Below are positions 9,164-16,926 of a DNA stretch of 64,000 nucleotides, piece after piece. The notes under the pieces were generated by a model that worked only from the letters and a program-made list of their open reading frames with translations, made no database searches and was not told the DNA's origin. The stretch is from assembly GCA_947630015.1 (NCBI GenBank), contig CANRFY010000010.1:1-64000 (forward strand), read 5' to 3'. Within the stretch, counting starts at the first letter, position 1. Every line of letters begins with the position of its first letter. A program made the position numbers and the translations under genes. The DNA is from an uncultured Clostridia bacterium. Its GTDB lineage: Bacteria; Bacillota; Clostridia; Oscillospirales; CAG-272.

Positions 9164-9208
9164 AACGCGCCGACGCCGGACAGAGAATCTGTCCGGCGTC
9201 GGCGCGTT
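9164..9208. terminator. Rho-independent terminator, perfect 20-bp stem
   Basis: The arms 9164-9183 and 9189-9208 are exact complements around a 5-base loop. It closes the ABC exporter operon and lies 2 bases from the 3' end of the minus-strand tRNA-Arg, so it may serve both directions. The T-run is short on both strands. Confidence 0.75.
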
Positions 9209-9209
9209 T

Positions 9210-9283
9210 CGTCCGCGAGGTGACTCGAACACCCGACCTACCGCTTAGGAGGCGGTCGCTCTATCCAACTGAGCTACGCAGAC
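9210..9283 (-). tRNA. tRNA-Arg (anticodon CCT)
   Basis: On the minus strand the sequence folds as a complete tRNA: acceptor GTCTGCG paired with CGCGGAC, D arm GCTC/GAGC, anticodon stem ACCGC/GCGGT around loop CTCCTAA (anticodon CCT, reading AGG), T arm with loop TTCGAGT, and discriminator G. CCA is not encoded. It is the last and only intact unit of a repeat series that extends to 9567. Confidence 0.93.
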
Positions 9284-9377
9284 ATATATATTCAATTTCA
9301 AGTATGCAAAGCCGGTCGCGACCCGAGCTGTCCGCCGCAAAAGAGGCGGTCGCTCTATCCAACTGAGCTACGCAGAC
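9284..9377 (-). repeat. Partial tRNA-Arg repeat, unit 2 (5' half)
   Basis: Reading leftward from 9377, the acceptor 5' strand, D arm and anticodon stem match the intact tRNA-Arg, but the anticodon loop is CTCTTTT (which would read as CTT), and the variable, T-arm and 3' acceptor parts are replaced by unrelated sequence containing the palindrome GGTCGCGACC. No 3' strand can pair with GTCTGCG, so this is not a functional tRNA. Confidence 0.8.
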
Positions 9378-9471
9378 GTATATATTCAATTTCAAATATG
9401 GAGAACCGGTCGCGACCCGAGCTGTCCGCCGCAAAGGAGGCGGTCGCTCTATCCAACTGAGCTACGCAGAC
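9378..9471 (-). repeat. Partial tRNA-Arg repeat, unit 3 (5' half)
   Basis: The period from unit 2 is 94 bases. The 5' half matches the intact tRNA-Arg through the anticodon stem, with loop CTCCTTT (anticodon position CCT). The same non-tRNA 3' part with GGTCGCGACC follows, then an AT-rich linker (ATTCAATTTCAAATATG on the plus strand). Confidence 0.8.
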
Positions 9472-9567
9472 ATAAAAATATTCAATTTCAAATATGCAGA
9501 GCCGGTCGCGACCCGAGCCGTCCGCCGCAAAGGAGGCGGTCGCTCTATCCAACTGAGCTACGCAGAC
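9472..9567 (-). repeat. Partial tRNA-Arg repeat, unit 4 (5' half)
   Basis: The promoter-proximal unit, 96 bases from unit 3. It has the same 5' half, loop CTCCTTT and palindromic 3' part as unit 3. As the first unit after the promoter at 9615-9643 it should be transcribed together with the others and the intact tRNA. Confidence 0.8.
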
Positions 9568-9614
9568 ATATATACAGATTTAACCCGACGCGGCGCGTCT
9601 GAGGCACGGTATTC

Positions 9615-9643
9615 AGTATATCACATGGCGCAAATATTTGCAA
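9615..9643 (-). promoter_or_regulatory. Promoter of the tRNA-Arg repeat array
   Basis: On the minus strand TTGCAA (9643-9638) and TATACT (9620-9615) are 17 bases apart, pointing at the repeat units and tRNA-Arg. Confidence 0.7.
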
Positions 9644-9688
9644 TAGGAAGATTTCATTTTTTGTCGCACGGTTTGACCCCGCGTATAC

Positions 9689-9718
9689 TTGACAATGCGC
9701 GGCATTTGGGGCTATAAT
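9689..9718 (+). promoter_or_regulatory. htpG promoter
   Basis: TTGACA (9689-9694) and TATAAT (9713-9718) are 18 bases apart. The expected transcript start near 9725 lies at the upstream ATG at 9724, which supports the downstream start at 9757. No CIRCE-like inverted repeat was seen. Confidence 0.85.
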
Positions 9719-9756
9719 ATCAAATGGAAAATTTTTTTGACAACGGAGAACGCATC

Positions 9757-11676
9757 ATGAACGAAAACGAAAATCAAAATGAAATAAAACACGGCGGTAT
9801 CACCGTCGAGACGGAACACATATTCCCGATCATCAAAAAATGGCTCTACTCGGAGAAGGAGATATTCCTGCGCGAGATCGTATCGAACGCGTGCGACGCC
9901 GTAACTAAGCTGAAGCGGCTGTCATCTCTCGGCGAGGTATCCGGCATCGACGAGGACGCGTTCCGCGTCGACGTGACGCTCGACGAGGACGAGGGGACGC
10001 TGACTGTGACCGACAACGGGATCGGTATGTCGGAGGACGAGCTGACGCGCTACATCTGCCAGATCGCGCTGTCGGGCGCGCTCGATTTCATCAATAAATA
10101 CGAGGGCAGCGACGGCGGCGAGGCGTCCGGCATAATCGGCCATTTCGGCCTCGGCTTCTATTCGTCGTTCATGGTCAGCGACGAGGTCGAGATCGTGACG
10201 AAATCGTACACGGACGCAAAGGCGGTAAAATGGACGTGCGGCGACGACGGAGAATACGAGATATCGGACCCCGAGCCGGACGAGACGCCGGAATGCGGAA
10301 CGTCCGTCATAATGCATATAAGCGAGGACGAGAGCGAGTTCTTGTCCGCGTATAAGATACGCTCGATACTCGAAAAATACTGCTCGTTCATGCCGACGCC
10401 GATCTATTTCACGAGCGTCAAGGAGAGGCGCGAGGCGGAGGAACACAAAAAGGAACACGAGCATGATCACGATCACGACGACGGCTGCGAATGCGATCAC
10501 GACGACGAGCCGAAGCCGATAAACGACGTCCATCCGCTCTGGCAGAAAAATCCGTCCGAATGCACCGAGGAAGAATATAAGGAATTCTACCGCCGCATCT
10601 CGGGCGACTACCGCGAGCCGCTGTTCTGGATACACATCGCCGCCGATTATCCGCTCAATTTCAAGGGCATCCTCTATTTCCCGCGCATAACGAACGAATA
10701 CGAGAGCCTCGAGGGACAGGTCAAGCTCTATTACAATCAGGTGTTCGTCGCCGACAATATAAAGGAAGTCATTCCCGAATATCTTCTGATGCTCCGCGGC
10801 GTCCTCGACTGCCCCGAGCTGCCGCTGAACGTATCGCGCAGCTATCTGCAAAACAACACCTACGTCGCAAAGATTTCGCAGCATATAGTCAAAAAAGTCG
10901 CGGACAAGCTGACGGGGATGTTCTCCGGCGAACGCGAGAATTATGAAAAGCTCTGGGACGACATCAAGACGTTCGTCGAATACGGCTGCATACGCGACCG
11001 CAAATTCTACGACAGATTGAAGGACGCGATCCTGCTTCCGCTGACGGACGGAGGTCACAAGACGCCGGACGAATATCTCGAGGCGGCGAAGGAAAAGCAC
11101 GAGGGCAAGATCTACTACGCGAACGACAAGACGGCGCAGGCGCAGTATGTGGCGGCGTACAACGCCGAGGGAATCGAGGTCGCGCTGCTCGACACCGTTA
11201 TCGATACGCAGTTCATCCCGACTGTCGAAAACGATAAAAAATGCAAATTCTTCCGCGTCGACGCCGACGTCGCCGACGCGCTTAAATCGGACGACGGCAA
11301 GATCGAGTCGAGTGCAGACGTCGAGGCGCTGTTCCGCCGCGTGTCGGGAAACGATAAGCTGACAGTCACATTCTCGCGGCTTAAGGATAAATCGCTGCCC
11401 GCCGTCGTGACCGAGGGCGAGGAATCGCGCCGTATGCAGGATATGATGAAGCTCTACGGCATGGGCGGCGTCGGGGACGCGGGCGACGTCGCGCTGACGG
11501 TCAACGTCGACTCCGAGCTGATAAAGAATATAACCGCCGATCCGTCGGCCGAGGCGTCGGAGAAGATAGCGCGCCATATATGGCATCTGTGTATGCTCAC
11601 GCGCGGATCGATCAAGCCCGAGGAGCTGAGAGAATTCCTCGCCGAGAGCTACGATATTCTCGGATATGTGAAATGA
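9757..11676 (+). CDS. htpG: Molecular chaperone HtpG (Hsp90)
   Basis: A 639-residue bacterial Hsp90, a cytoplasmic ATP-dependent dimeric chaperone. The N-terminal GHKL ATPase domain shows EIFLREIVSNACDA, the DNGIGMS motif and the lid segment GHFGLGFYSSFMVSD. The middle domain carries LFWIHIAADYPLNFKGILYFP and the LNVSRSYLQNN segment. The start at 9757 has GGAG 8 bases upstream; the ATG at 9724 sits on the predicted transcript start. Odd feature: the linker between the N and middle domains (about 229-251) is a run of His, Asp, Glu and two Cys, which could bind metal. The next gene overlaps the stop by ATGA. Confidence 0.97.
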   Translation: MNENENQNEIKHGGITVETEHIFPIIKKWLYSEKEIFLREIVSNACDAVTKLKRLSSLGEVSGIDEDAFRVDVTLDEDEGTLTVTDNGIGMSEDELTRYICQIALSGALDFINKYEGSDGGEASGIIGHFGLGFYSSFMVSDEVEIVTKSYTDAKAVKWTCGDDGEYEISDPEPDETPECGTSVIMHISEDESEFLSAYKIRSILEKYCSFMPTPIYFTSVKERREAEEHKKEHEHDHDHDDGCECDHDDEPKPINDVHPLWQKNPSECTEEEYKEFYRRISGDYREPLFWIHIAADYPLNFKGILYFPRITNEYESLEGQVKLYYNQVFVADNIKEVIPEYLLMLRGVLDCPELPLNVSRSYLQNNTYVAKISQHIVKKVADKLTGMFSGERENYEKLWDDIKTFVEYGCIRDRKFYDRLKDAILLPLTDGGHKTPDEYLEAAKEKHEGKIYYANDKTAQAQYVAAYNAEGIEVALLDTVIDTQFIPTVENDKKCKFFRVDADVADALKSDDGKIESSADVEALFRRVSGNDKLTVTFSRLKDKSLPAVVTEGEESRRMQDMMKLYGMGGVGDAGDVALTVNVDSELIKNITADPSAEASEKIARHIWHLCMLTRGSIKPEELREFLAESYDILGYVK

Positions 11677-12521
11677 GCGCCGCGTCTGAAAGAGCGCTGC
11701 GCGTCATAAGCGCCGGACTTATCGACGCGGAGGCGGAGAGGGAGCGCTCGCGCGCCGTCACCGAGCTTTACTGCAAGGAGGCGGCAAGACTGATCGACCG
11801 CCAGATCGGCGTCAATATCAGGGATATGTTAGTCAGAAGCGACGCGCAGAAGCGCGCGCTTGCGGATACGCGCGCCGTCATTCGCGGCATAATAGGCGCG
11901 GGCAGCATAGGGGCCGCGTTTGCGAGATGCTGCGCCGCCGAATGCGAAAGCAGGAACATACTGCCGACGCTTTCGGAGATGACGGACGTCGGCGACGCCG
12001 TTCCCGACGGCGCGCAGGTCGCGTATGTGACGGGGAGCGCAGCAGACGCCGCGTTTGAGATATTCTCGCGCGGCAGAGAATGGCACCGCAGTCACGCGGA
12101 CCGCGTGACGGGCGCGTGCGATTCCGTCATCTACGGCGACGCCGATTATGCGATATTGCCGGTGAGGAGCGAATCGGGCGGCAAGCTCCGCTCGTTCTGC
12201 CGCGCGATCGAGGATCACGACATGAAGATCGTCTCAGCGGCGGAGGCTGGCGATACGACGTATGCGCTCTGCGCGGCGTCGTTCGGCGCGTTCGATCACA
12301 CGCCGTCATATCTTGAATTCTCCGTATCGGGCGGGGACGCGCTGCGAGCCGTGATCGCGGCAATGACGGAGCTTGGCCATACGGCCAGGCATATCGAGAG
12401 CGCAAACGGCAGATACGAGTTCGTCTTTAAGACGAACGGCGATATAAGGCCGGCGCTTCTCTATCTCGATCTGTTCCATCCCGATCACTTGATATTCGGG
12501 CTTTACGATTATGCCGTCTGA
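11673..12521 (+). CDS. Prephenate dehydratase-like protein
   Basis: A 282-residue protein translationally coupled to htpG (ATGA overlap). The central part follows the prephenate dehydratase pattern: VAYVTGSAADAAFEIFS resembles the start of the PDT fold, GDADYAILPVRSESGGKL resembles the family's GxADYGVxPIENSxxG, and AIEDHDMKIVSAAEAGDTTYALC follows the second lobe. The end (YLEFSVSGGDALRAVIAAM) looks like a divergent ACT domain. The usual catalytic TRF motif is not evident, so a role in phenylalanine synthesis is uncertain; a binding or regulatory role is possible. The N-terminal 75 residues are helical and unassigned. Confidence 0.55.
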   Translation: MSAASERALRVISAGLIDAEAERERSRAVTELYCKEAARLIDRQIGVNIRDMLVRSDAQKRALADTRAVIRGIIGAGSIGAAFARCCAAECESRNILPTLSEMTDVGDAVPDGAQVAYVTGSAADAAFEIFSRGREWHRSHADRVTGACDSVIYGDADYAILPVRSESGGKLRSFCRAIEDHDMKIVSAAEAGDTTYALCAASFGAFDHTPSYLEFSVSGGDALRAVIAAMTELGHTARHIESANGRYEFVFKTNGDIRPALLYLDLFHPDHLIFGLYDYAV

Positions 12522-13269
12522 ATTCATACCGCCGTCGGCGGAAAAGATCGCGGCCGCCGGTTACGAGGCGTTTGTAACGCCGTCGACGGGATCGACGAAC
12601 ACGGATTTATTAAACCGCATCAAGGGCGGCGCGGAAACGGGCGTCGTGCTTGCCGCCGTCGAGCAGACGGGAGGCAAGGGACGGCTCGGCCGCAGTTTTT
12701 CGTCGGGATACGGCGGGATATATTTCAGCTTTGATCTGACCGTTCGCGCGGACGTGGATACGGCGCGCCGTCTGACGCCGCTCGCCGGCGTCGCGGCCGC
12801 GGGCGCGCTGTGCGAGCTGTACGGACTCGACGTAAAGCTCAAATGGGTCAACGATATCTGGTACCGAGGCCGAAAGCTCGGCGGGATACTCGCCGAGACG
12901 GCGAGCGTCGACGGCGGCGATATGCGCGCCGTGATCGGCATCGGGATAAACGGCAATAACGCCGATATTCCGGAAACGGCGACGTCGCTCGAGGCGGCCG
13001 GCGTCCCCCTCATCGATGCGGGCGAGATCATATCGCGCATCCTTGACGGCTTTACCTCGCGGCTCCCTCGCATCGGCGGCGATTCCGTCATGGATGAATA
13101 CCGCGCGCTGTCCGCAGTCGTGGGACATAAGGTGCGCGTCCATACGTTCGACGGCGGCGAGGATTACGACGCGTTCGCGATCGGGATCGCGGACGACTGC
13201 TCGCTGACGGTCAAAACGGACGGCGGGATACGCAGCCTTTCGTCCGGCGAAGTTTCGATTCGATTATAA
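12511..13269 (+). CDS. birA: Biotin--[acetyl-CoA-carboxylase] ligase
   Basis: A 252-residue biotin protein ligase that attaches biotin to carrier proteins through biotinyl-AMP. Visible motifs are STNTDLLNR, the biotin loop GKGRLGRSFSSG, and KWVNDIWYRGRKLGGILAE with the catalytic Lys. There is no N-terminal DNA-binding domain, so it is the short, non-repressor type. The C-terminal SH3-like domain is present (DYDAFAIGIADDCSL). The gene overlaps the previous one by 11 bases. Confidence 0.95.
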   Translation: MPSEFIPPSAEKIAAAGYEAFVTPSTGSTNTDLLNRIKGGAETGVVLAAVEQTGGKGRLGRSFSSGYGGIYFSFDLTVRADVDTARRLTPLAGVAAAGALCELYGLDVKLKWVNDIWYRGRKLGGILAETASVDGGDMRAVIGIGINGNNADIPETATSLEAAGVPLIDAGEIISRILDGFTSRLPRIGGDSVMDEYRALSAVVGHKVRVHTFDGGEDYDAFAIGIADDCSLTVKTDGGIRSLSSGEVSIRL

Positions 13270-13286
13270 CAAAGCAAAATCAAAGT

Positions 13287-13363
13287 CAATAAAAGCTTTG
13301 AAAAGTTCTTAGGAAAACTTTTTTAAATTTTCCTAAGCGGGGTCTGGGGCGGAGCCCCAGATA
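13287..13363 (-). repeat. Dispersed intergenic repeat, copy A (inverted)
   Basis: Read on the minus strand it gives a GGGGC-rich hairpin (CTGGGGCTCCGCCCCAG), ACCCCGCTTAGG, an A/T-rich inverted repeat and TTTTATTG, matching the order in copies B-E at 20051, 25575, 46706 and 61281. It fills the birA-pgm gap and may act as a terminator. Confidence 0.75.
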
Positions 13364-13386
13364 TAATAAAAAAACGGAGGCTTAAT

Positions 13387-15117
13387 ATGGAAGATTTGAT
13401 CAGGGAAAATTATGAAAAATGGCTGTCGTCGCCCGTTGTGGACGAGGCGTCGAAGGCGGAGCTGCGCGAGATCGCGGACGACGAGACCGAGCTGAAATCG
13501 CGGTTCATGTCGTATCTTTCGTTCGGCACGGCAGGACTGCGCGGCACGATGGCGGCCGGAACGAACCGCATGAACGTATACACGGTCGCGCACGCGACGC
13601 AGGGACTCGCCGATCTCATCATCGGCTGCGGAGCCGCCGAACGCGGCGTCGCCGTCGCATACGACAGCAGAAACAATTCGCGCCTGTTCGCCGAAACGGC
13701 GGCGTCCGTGCTTGCCGGAAACGGCATTCGCGTCTACTTCTTCGAGAGCCTGCGCCCGACGCCCGTTCTGTCGTTCGCGCTTCGCTATCATCACTGCATC
13801 GCCGGCATAAATATCACGGCGTCGCACAATCCGAAGGAGTATAACGGCTACAAGGCGTATTGGGAGGACGGAGCGCAGCTCCCGCCCGACCACGCCGCCG
13901 TCGTCGCAAAATCTATGGCGTCCGTCGACATATTCGACGACGTAAAGCGCACCGACTTTGACGCGGCAGTGAAAGACGGCATTGTCACGATGATAGGCAA
14001 GGAAACTGACGAGGCGTATCTGTCGAATGTGCTTGCCGAGGCCGTCAATCCCGACGCCGTCGCGAAAATGGCGGACAGCCTGCGCATCGTGTATACGCCG
14101 CTTTACGGCGCGGGATATAAAATGGTGCCGGAGGCGCTTCGCAGGATAGGACTCCGTCAGCTCTATGCCGTCGAGGAGGAGATGACGCCGAACGGCGATT
14201 TCCCGGGCATCAAGAATCCGAACCCCGAATTCAAGGAGGCGTTCGTGCGCGGACTCGAGCTTGCGAAAAAGATCGACAGCGATCTCATCATCGCCACCGA
14301 TCCCGACTGCGACCGCGTCGGCGTCATGGCGCGCGACAGCTCGGGACAGTTCGTCACGATCAGCGGCAACCAGATGGGCGCGATGCTGCTCGATTACATC
14401 ATCACCGCGTACAACGAACGCGGCGCGATGCCGTCCGAGCCGTTCGCGGTCAAGACGATCGTCACGACCGAAATGGTGTCGAAGATATGCGAAAAGAATA
14501 ATATCACGCTCCACAACGTGCTGACGGGCTTCAAATTCATCGGCGAGGTCATAAAGAAGAGCGAGGAATCGGGTCACGGCCATTTCCTGCTCGGATTCGA
14601 GGAGAGCTACGGCTATCTCAAAGGCACATACGCCCGCGATAAGGACGCCGTCGTCGCCTCGATGCTGATATGCGAAATGGCAGCGTTCTACGCCGCGAAG
14701 GGAATGACGCTGTCTGATGCGCTCGAAAGCCTCTACGAGCGCTACGGCTACTACCGCGAGCATACGGTCAACGTCATGATGTACGGACTCGACGGCGCGG
14801 AGCGCATGAAGGAGATAATGTATAAGCTGCGCAGCACGCCCCCGACAGAGATCGCAGGCGTCAAAGTCACTCACATCCGCGATTATCTCGCCGGAACAGT
14901 CACCGAAACGGCGACGGGACGCGTCGAGGGAACGGGACTTCCGTCCTCGGACGTCATGTATTACAGCCTCGAGGGCGGCGACGTCATCGTCGTCCGTCCG
15001 TCCGGAACGGAGCCGAAGGTCAAGTTCTACTATCTCGTCGGCGACGTCTCGGCCGAGGCCGCAGACAACAAGATCGCGACGTATAAATCGTTCATCTCGG
15101 AGTTTTGCGCGATATGA
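13387..15117 (+). CDS. pgcA: Phosphoglucomutase/phosphomannomutase family
   Basis: A 576-residue alpha-D-phosphohexomutase that interconverts hexose 1- and 6-phosphates, most likely glucose phosphates for UDP-sugar and wall polymer synthesis. The phosphorylated serine is in TASHNP (Ser146), the metal loop is DPDCDR (305-310), the sugar-binding loop GFEESYGYL follows, and the phosphate-binding loop is VRPSGTEPKVKF near the C-terminus. The length fits the Gram-positive PgcA type rather than the shorter GlmM/ManB types. The stop overlaps the start of the next gene. Confidence 0.93.
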   Translation: MEDLIRENYEKWLSSPVVDEASKAELREIADDETELKSRFMSYLSFGTAGLRGTMAAGTNRMNVYTVAHATQGLADLIIGCGAAERGVAVAYDSRNNSRLFAETAASVLAGNGIRVYFFESLRPTPVLSFALRYHHCIAGINITASHNPKEYNGYKAYWEDGAQLPPDHAAVVAKSMASVDIFDDVKRTDFDAAVKDGIVTMIGKETDEAYLSNVLAEAVNPDAVAKMADSLRIVYTPLYGAGYKMVPEALRRIGLRQLYAVEEEMTPNGDFPGIKNPNPEFKEAFVRGLELAKKIDSDLIIATDPDCDRVGVMARDSSGQFVTISGNQMGAMLLDYIITAYNERGAMPSEPFAVKTIVTTEMVSKICEKNNITLHNVLTGFKFIGEVIKKSEESGHGHFLLGFEESYGYLKGTYARDKDAVVASMLICEMAAFYAAKGMTLSDALESLYERYGYYREHTVNVMMYGLDGAERMKEIMYKLRSTPPTEIAGVKVTHIRDYLAGTVTETATGRVEGTGLPSSDVMYYSLEGGDVIVVRPSGTEPKVKFYYLVGDVSAEAADNKIATYKSFISEFCAI

Positions 15118-16502
15118 AGCTTTTTCCCGACGCTGACGGACGCGTCGATATCCGCGGCGTGTGCTTCGACAACGTGACCGAAGACACGGCGTCGGCGGCG
15201 ATAATCGAATATGCGAAAAAGGACGGCGGCGATACCGCCGCCGTCTTTACGCCGAATTCCGAGATTGTGCAGAGATGCGTCGAGGATCGGACGGGCGAGC
15301 TTTACGGCGTCATAAACTCCGCCGCGCTCATAGTGCCGGACAGCACCGGCATCGTAAAGGCGGCGAAGATGTTCGGCACGCCGGTGACGGGCAAGGTCGC
15401 GGGCGTCGAGCTTGGCGAGCGCGTGCTGCGCGAGTCGGCGAAAGAGGGAATACCCGTTTATTTTCTCGGCGGCAAACCCGGCGTCGCCGACGACGCAAAG
15501 GCGAAGATGACCGAGAAATACCCGGGACTGCGCGTCGTCGGGACTGCGGACGGCTATTTCGACAAAACGGGCGCTGAATCGGACGCGCGCATCGCCGATA
15601 TCGCGCGCTCGGGCGCGCGGATTCTGTATGTGTGCCTCGGCGCGCCCGCGCAGGAGCGCTGGATATATGACAACAGGGACGCATTGACGGCGGCGGGAGT
15701 CCGCATAGCGATGGGACTCGGCGGCGCGCTCGACGTATACGCGGGAAATGTGAAACGCGCGCCGAAGCTGTTTTTGGCGCTCGGACTCGAATGGCTGTAC
15801 CGCCTTTTGCGCGAGCCGAAAAGGCTCGGACGCATGACGGCGCTGCCGCGATTCTATCTCGGCTGCCGCCGCGAGGCGAAAAAATCAAAACCGAAAAAGC
15901 ACCGCGCGGTCAAGATCATGATACTGATCGCGATCGTGATCGGCATCGCCGCGTCCGCGGCGGCGATGATAATAGATTCGTTTGTCAGATCGGCCGCAGA
16001 CGGCAGGATCGTGACAGTCGATCAGGCCGGTGGGCTTGACGGCGTCGACTTGATCCTCGTGCTTGGCGCGGGGGTCAAAAAGGACGGCAGACCGAGCGAT
16101 ATGCTCGCCGACAGGATCAAGGTCGGCGTCGAGCTGTACGAGTCGGGCGCGTCCGATGTGATATTGATGTCGGGCGACGGCGCGCGCGAGGGATACGACG
16201 AACCGGCCGCGATGAGGAGCGCCGCGATCGATTCAGGCGTGCCGGACGCGGCGATCGTCTGCGACACGCTCGGGCTGTCGACATACGAGAGCATATTGCG
16301 CGCGCGCGACGTTTACGGCGCGAAAAAAATCGTGATCGTGACGCAGAAATACCATCTGTACCGCGCGCTTTATCTTGCGGATAAGTTCGGCGTCGAGGCT
16401 GTCGGGGTGTCCGCCGATCTGCGTCCGTACAGAGGGCAGGCGTTCCGCGAGCTGCGCGAGATTTTGGCGCGGAGCAAGGATTTTCTGATAACGGCAAAAT
16501 GA
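15114..16502 (+). CDS. WecG/TagA glycosyltransferase fused to SanA/DUF218 domain
   Basis: The start is the ATG overlapping the pgcA stop; an upstream in-frame TTG is less likely. The 462-residue protein joins two modules. Residues 1-245 are a WecG/TagA/CpsF glycosyltransferase (VFTPNSEIVQRC, PDSTGIVKAAK, VYFLGGKPGVADDA, YVCLGAPAQERWI, MGLGGALDVYAG), the type that adds ManNAc to undecaprenyl-linked GlcNAc in teichoic acid linkage units. A membrane helix follows (about 265-290), then a SanA/ElyC-type DUF218 domain (LILVLGAGVKKDGRPSDML, LSTYESILRARDVYG, VTQKYHLYRALYLA). The fusion suggests both act on lipid-linked envelope precursors, on opposite membrane faces. Confidence 0.88.
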   Translation: MKLFPDADGRVDIRGVCFDNVTEDTASAAIIEYAKKDGGDTAAVFTPNSEIVQRCVEDRTGELYGVINSAALIVPDSTGIVKAAKMFGTPVTGKVAGVELGERVLRESAKEGIPVYFLGGKPGVADDAKAKMTEKYPGLRVVGTADGYFDKTGAESDARIADIARSGARILYVCLGAPAQERWIYDNRDALTAAGVRIAMGLGGALDVYAGNVKRAPKLFLALGLEWLYRLLREPKRLGRMTALPRFYLGCRREAKKSKPKKHRAVKIMILIAIVIGIAASAAAMIIDSFVRSAADGRIVTVDQAGGLDGVDLILVLGAGVKKDGRPSDMLADRIKVGVELYESGASDVILMSGDGAREGYDEPAAMRSAAIDSGVPDAAIVCDTLGLSTYESILRARDVYGAKKIVIVTQKYHLYRALYLADKFGVEAVGVSADLRPYRGQAFRELREILARSKDFLITAK

Positions 16503-16529
16503 AAAATCGCCCCGTTTATCTCCGCCGTA

Positions 16530-16558
16530 TTGACAAGCGTCCGAATTCGGTGTATAAT
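16530..16558 (+). promoter_or_regulatory. Promoter of the HMA chaperone gene
   Basis: TTGACA (16530-16535) and TATAAT (16553-16558) are separated by the ideal 17 bases, 40 bases before the start codon. No obvious operator was found. Confidence 0.85.
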
Positions 16559-16598
16559 AGAGCCATGAATTAGCAGTCGCTAACCGAATGGAGGATAT

Positions 16599-16850
16599 AT
16601 GTATAAAACAACAGTCAAGGTCGGCGGGATGATGTGCGGGATGTGCGAGGCGCACGTCAACGACGCCGTAAGATCGGCCGTAAACGTGAAAAAAGTCGAC
16701 TCCTCGCGCAAGCGCGGCGAAACCGTCATAATCACCGACGGGGAACCCGACGTCGACGCGATCCGCACGGCGATATCAAAAACGGGCTACGACGTCGGCG
16801 ATATCGACTGCGAGCCATACGAAAAGCGAACGCTGTTCGGACGGCGGTGA
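16599..16850 (+). CDS. Heavy-metal-associated (CopZ-like) protein
   Basis: An 83-residue single HMA domain, probably a cytoplasmic Cu(I) or other soft-metal carrier. The metal site is MMCGMCEAHV (Cys14 and Cys17), and the fold continues with VKVGG, the VKKVDSSRKRGETVII strand pair and IRTAISKTGYDV. It stands alone with its own strong promoter and terminator; no P-type ATPase or copper regulator lies in the window. An arginine-rich tail (KRTLFGRR) ends the protein. Confidence 0.85.
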   Translation: MYKTTVKVGGMMCGMCEAHVNDAVRSAVNVKKVDSSRKRGETVIITDGEPDVDAIRTAISKTGYDVGDIDCEPYEKRTLFGRR

Positions 16851-16860
16851 CGCGAAATTA

Positions 16861-16892
16861 AGCCCTCGGCGCATATGCGCCGAGGGCTTTTA
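16861..16892 (+). terminator. Terminator after the HMA gene
   Basis: GCCCTCGGCGC and GCGCCGAGGGC (16862-16887) form a perfect stem with loop ATAT and a TTTTA tail. Confidence 0.88.
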
Positions 16893-16926
16893 TGATGCAT
16901 ATAATGGCCTCGGAGGTCAGAAGAAA

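Noticed and set aside
9355..9552. Minus-strand reading frame across the tRNA repeats
   Set aside because: It encodes the typical artefact VAQLDRATASF from tRNA D-arm sequence and has no ribosome site.
9284..9567. Tandem repeats considered as a CRISPR array
   Set aside because: Units are 94-96 bases with similar, not unique, intervening sequence, and the conserved part is a tRNA 5' half. No cas genes are present.
9922..11586. Long antisense frame opposite htpG
   Set aside because: Mirror of htpG codons; Arg/Val/Asp-rich nonsense composition.
16900..16905. TATAAT as a promoter of the pilus cassette
   Set aside because: No -35 at the right distance, and the transcript would begin at the ribosome site. 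Either read-through from upstream or a different promoter must be used.
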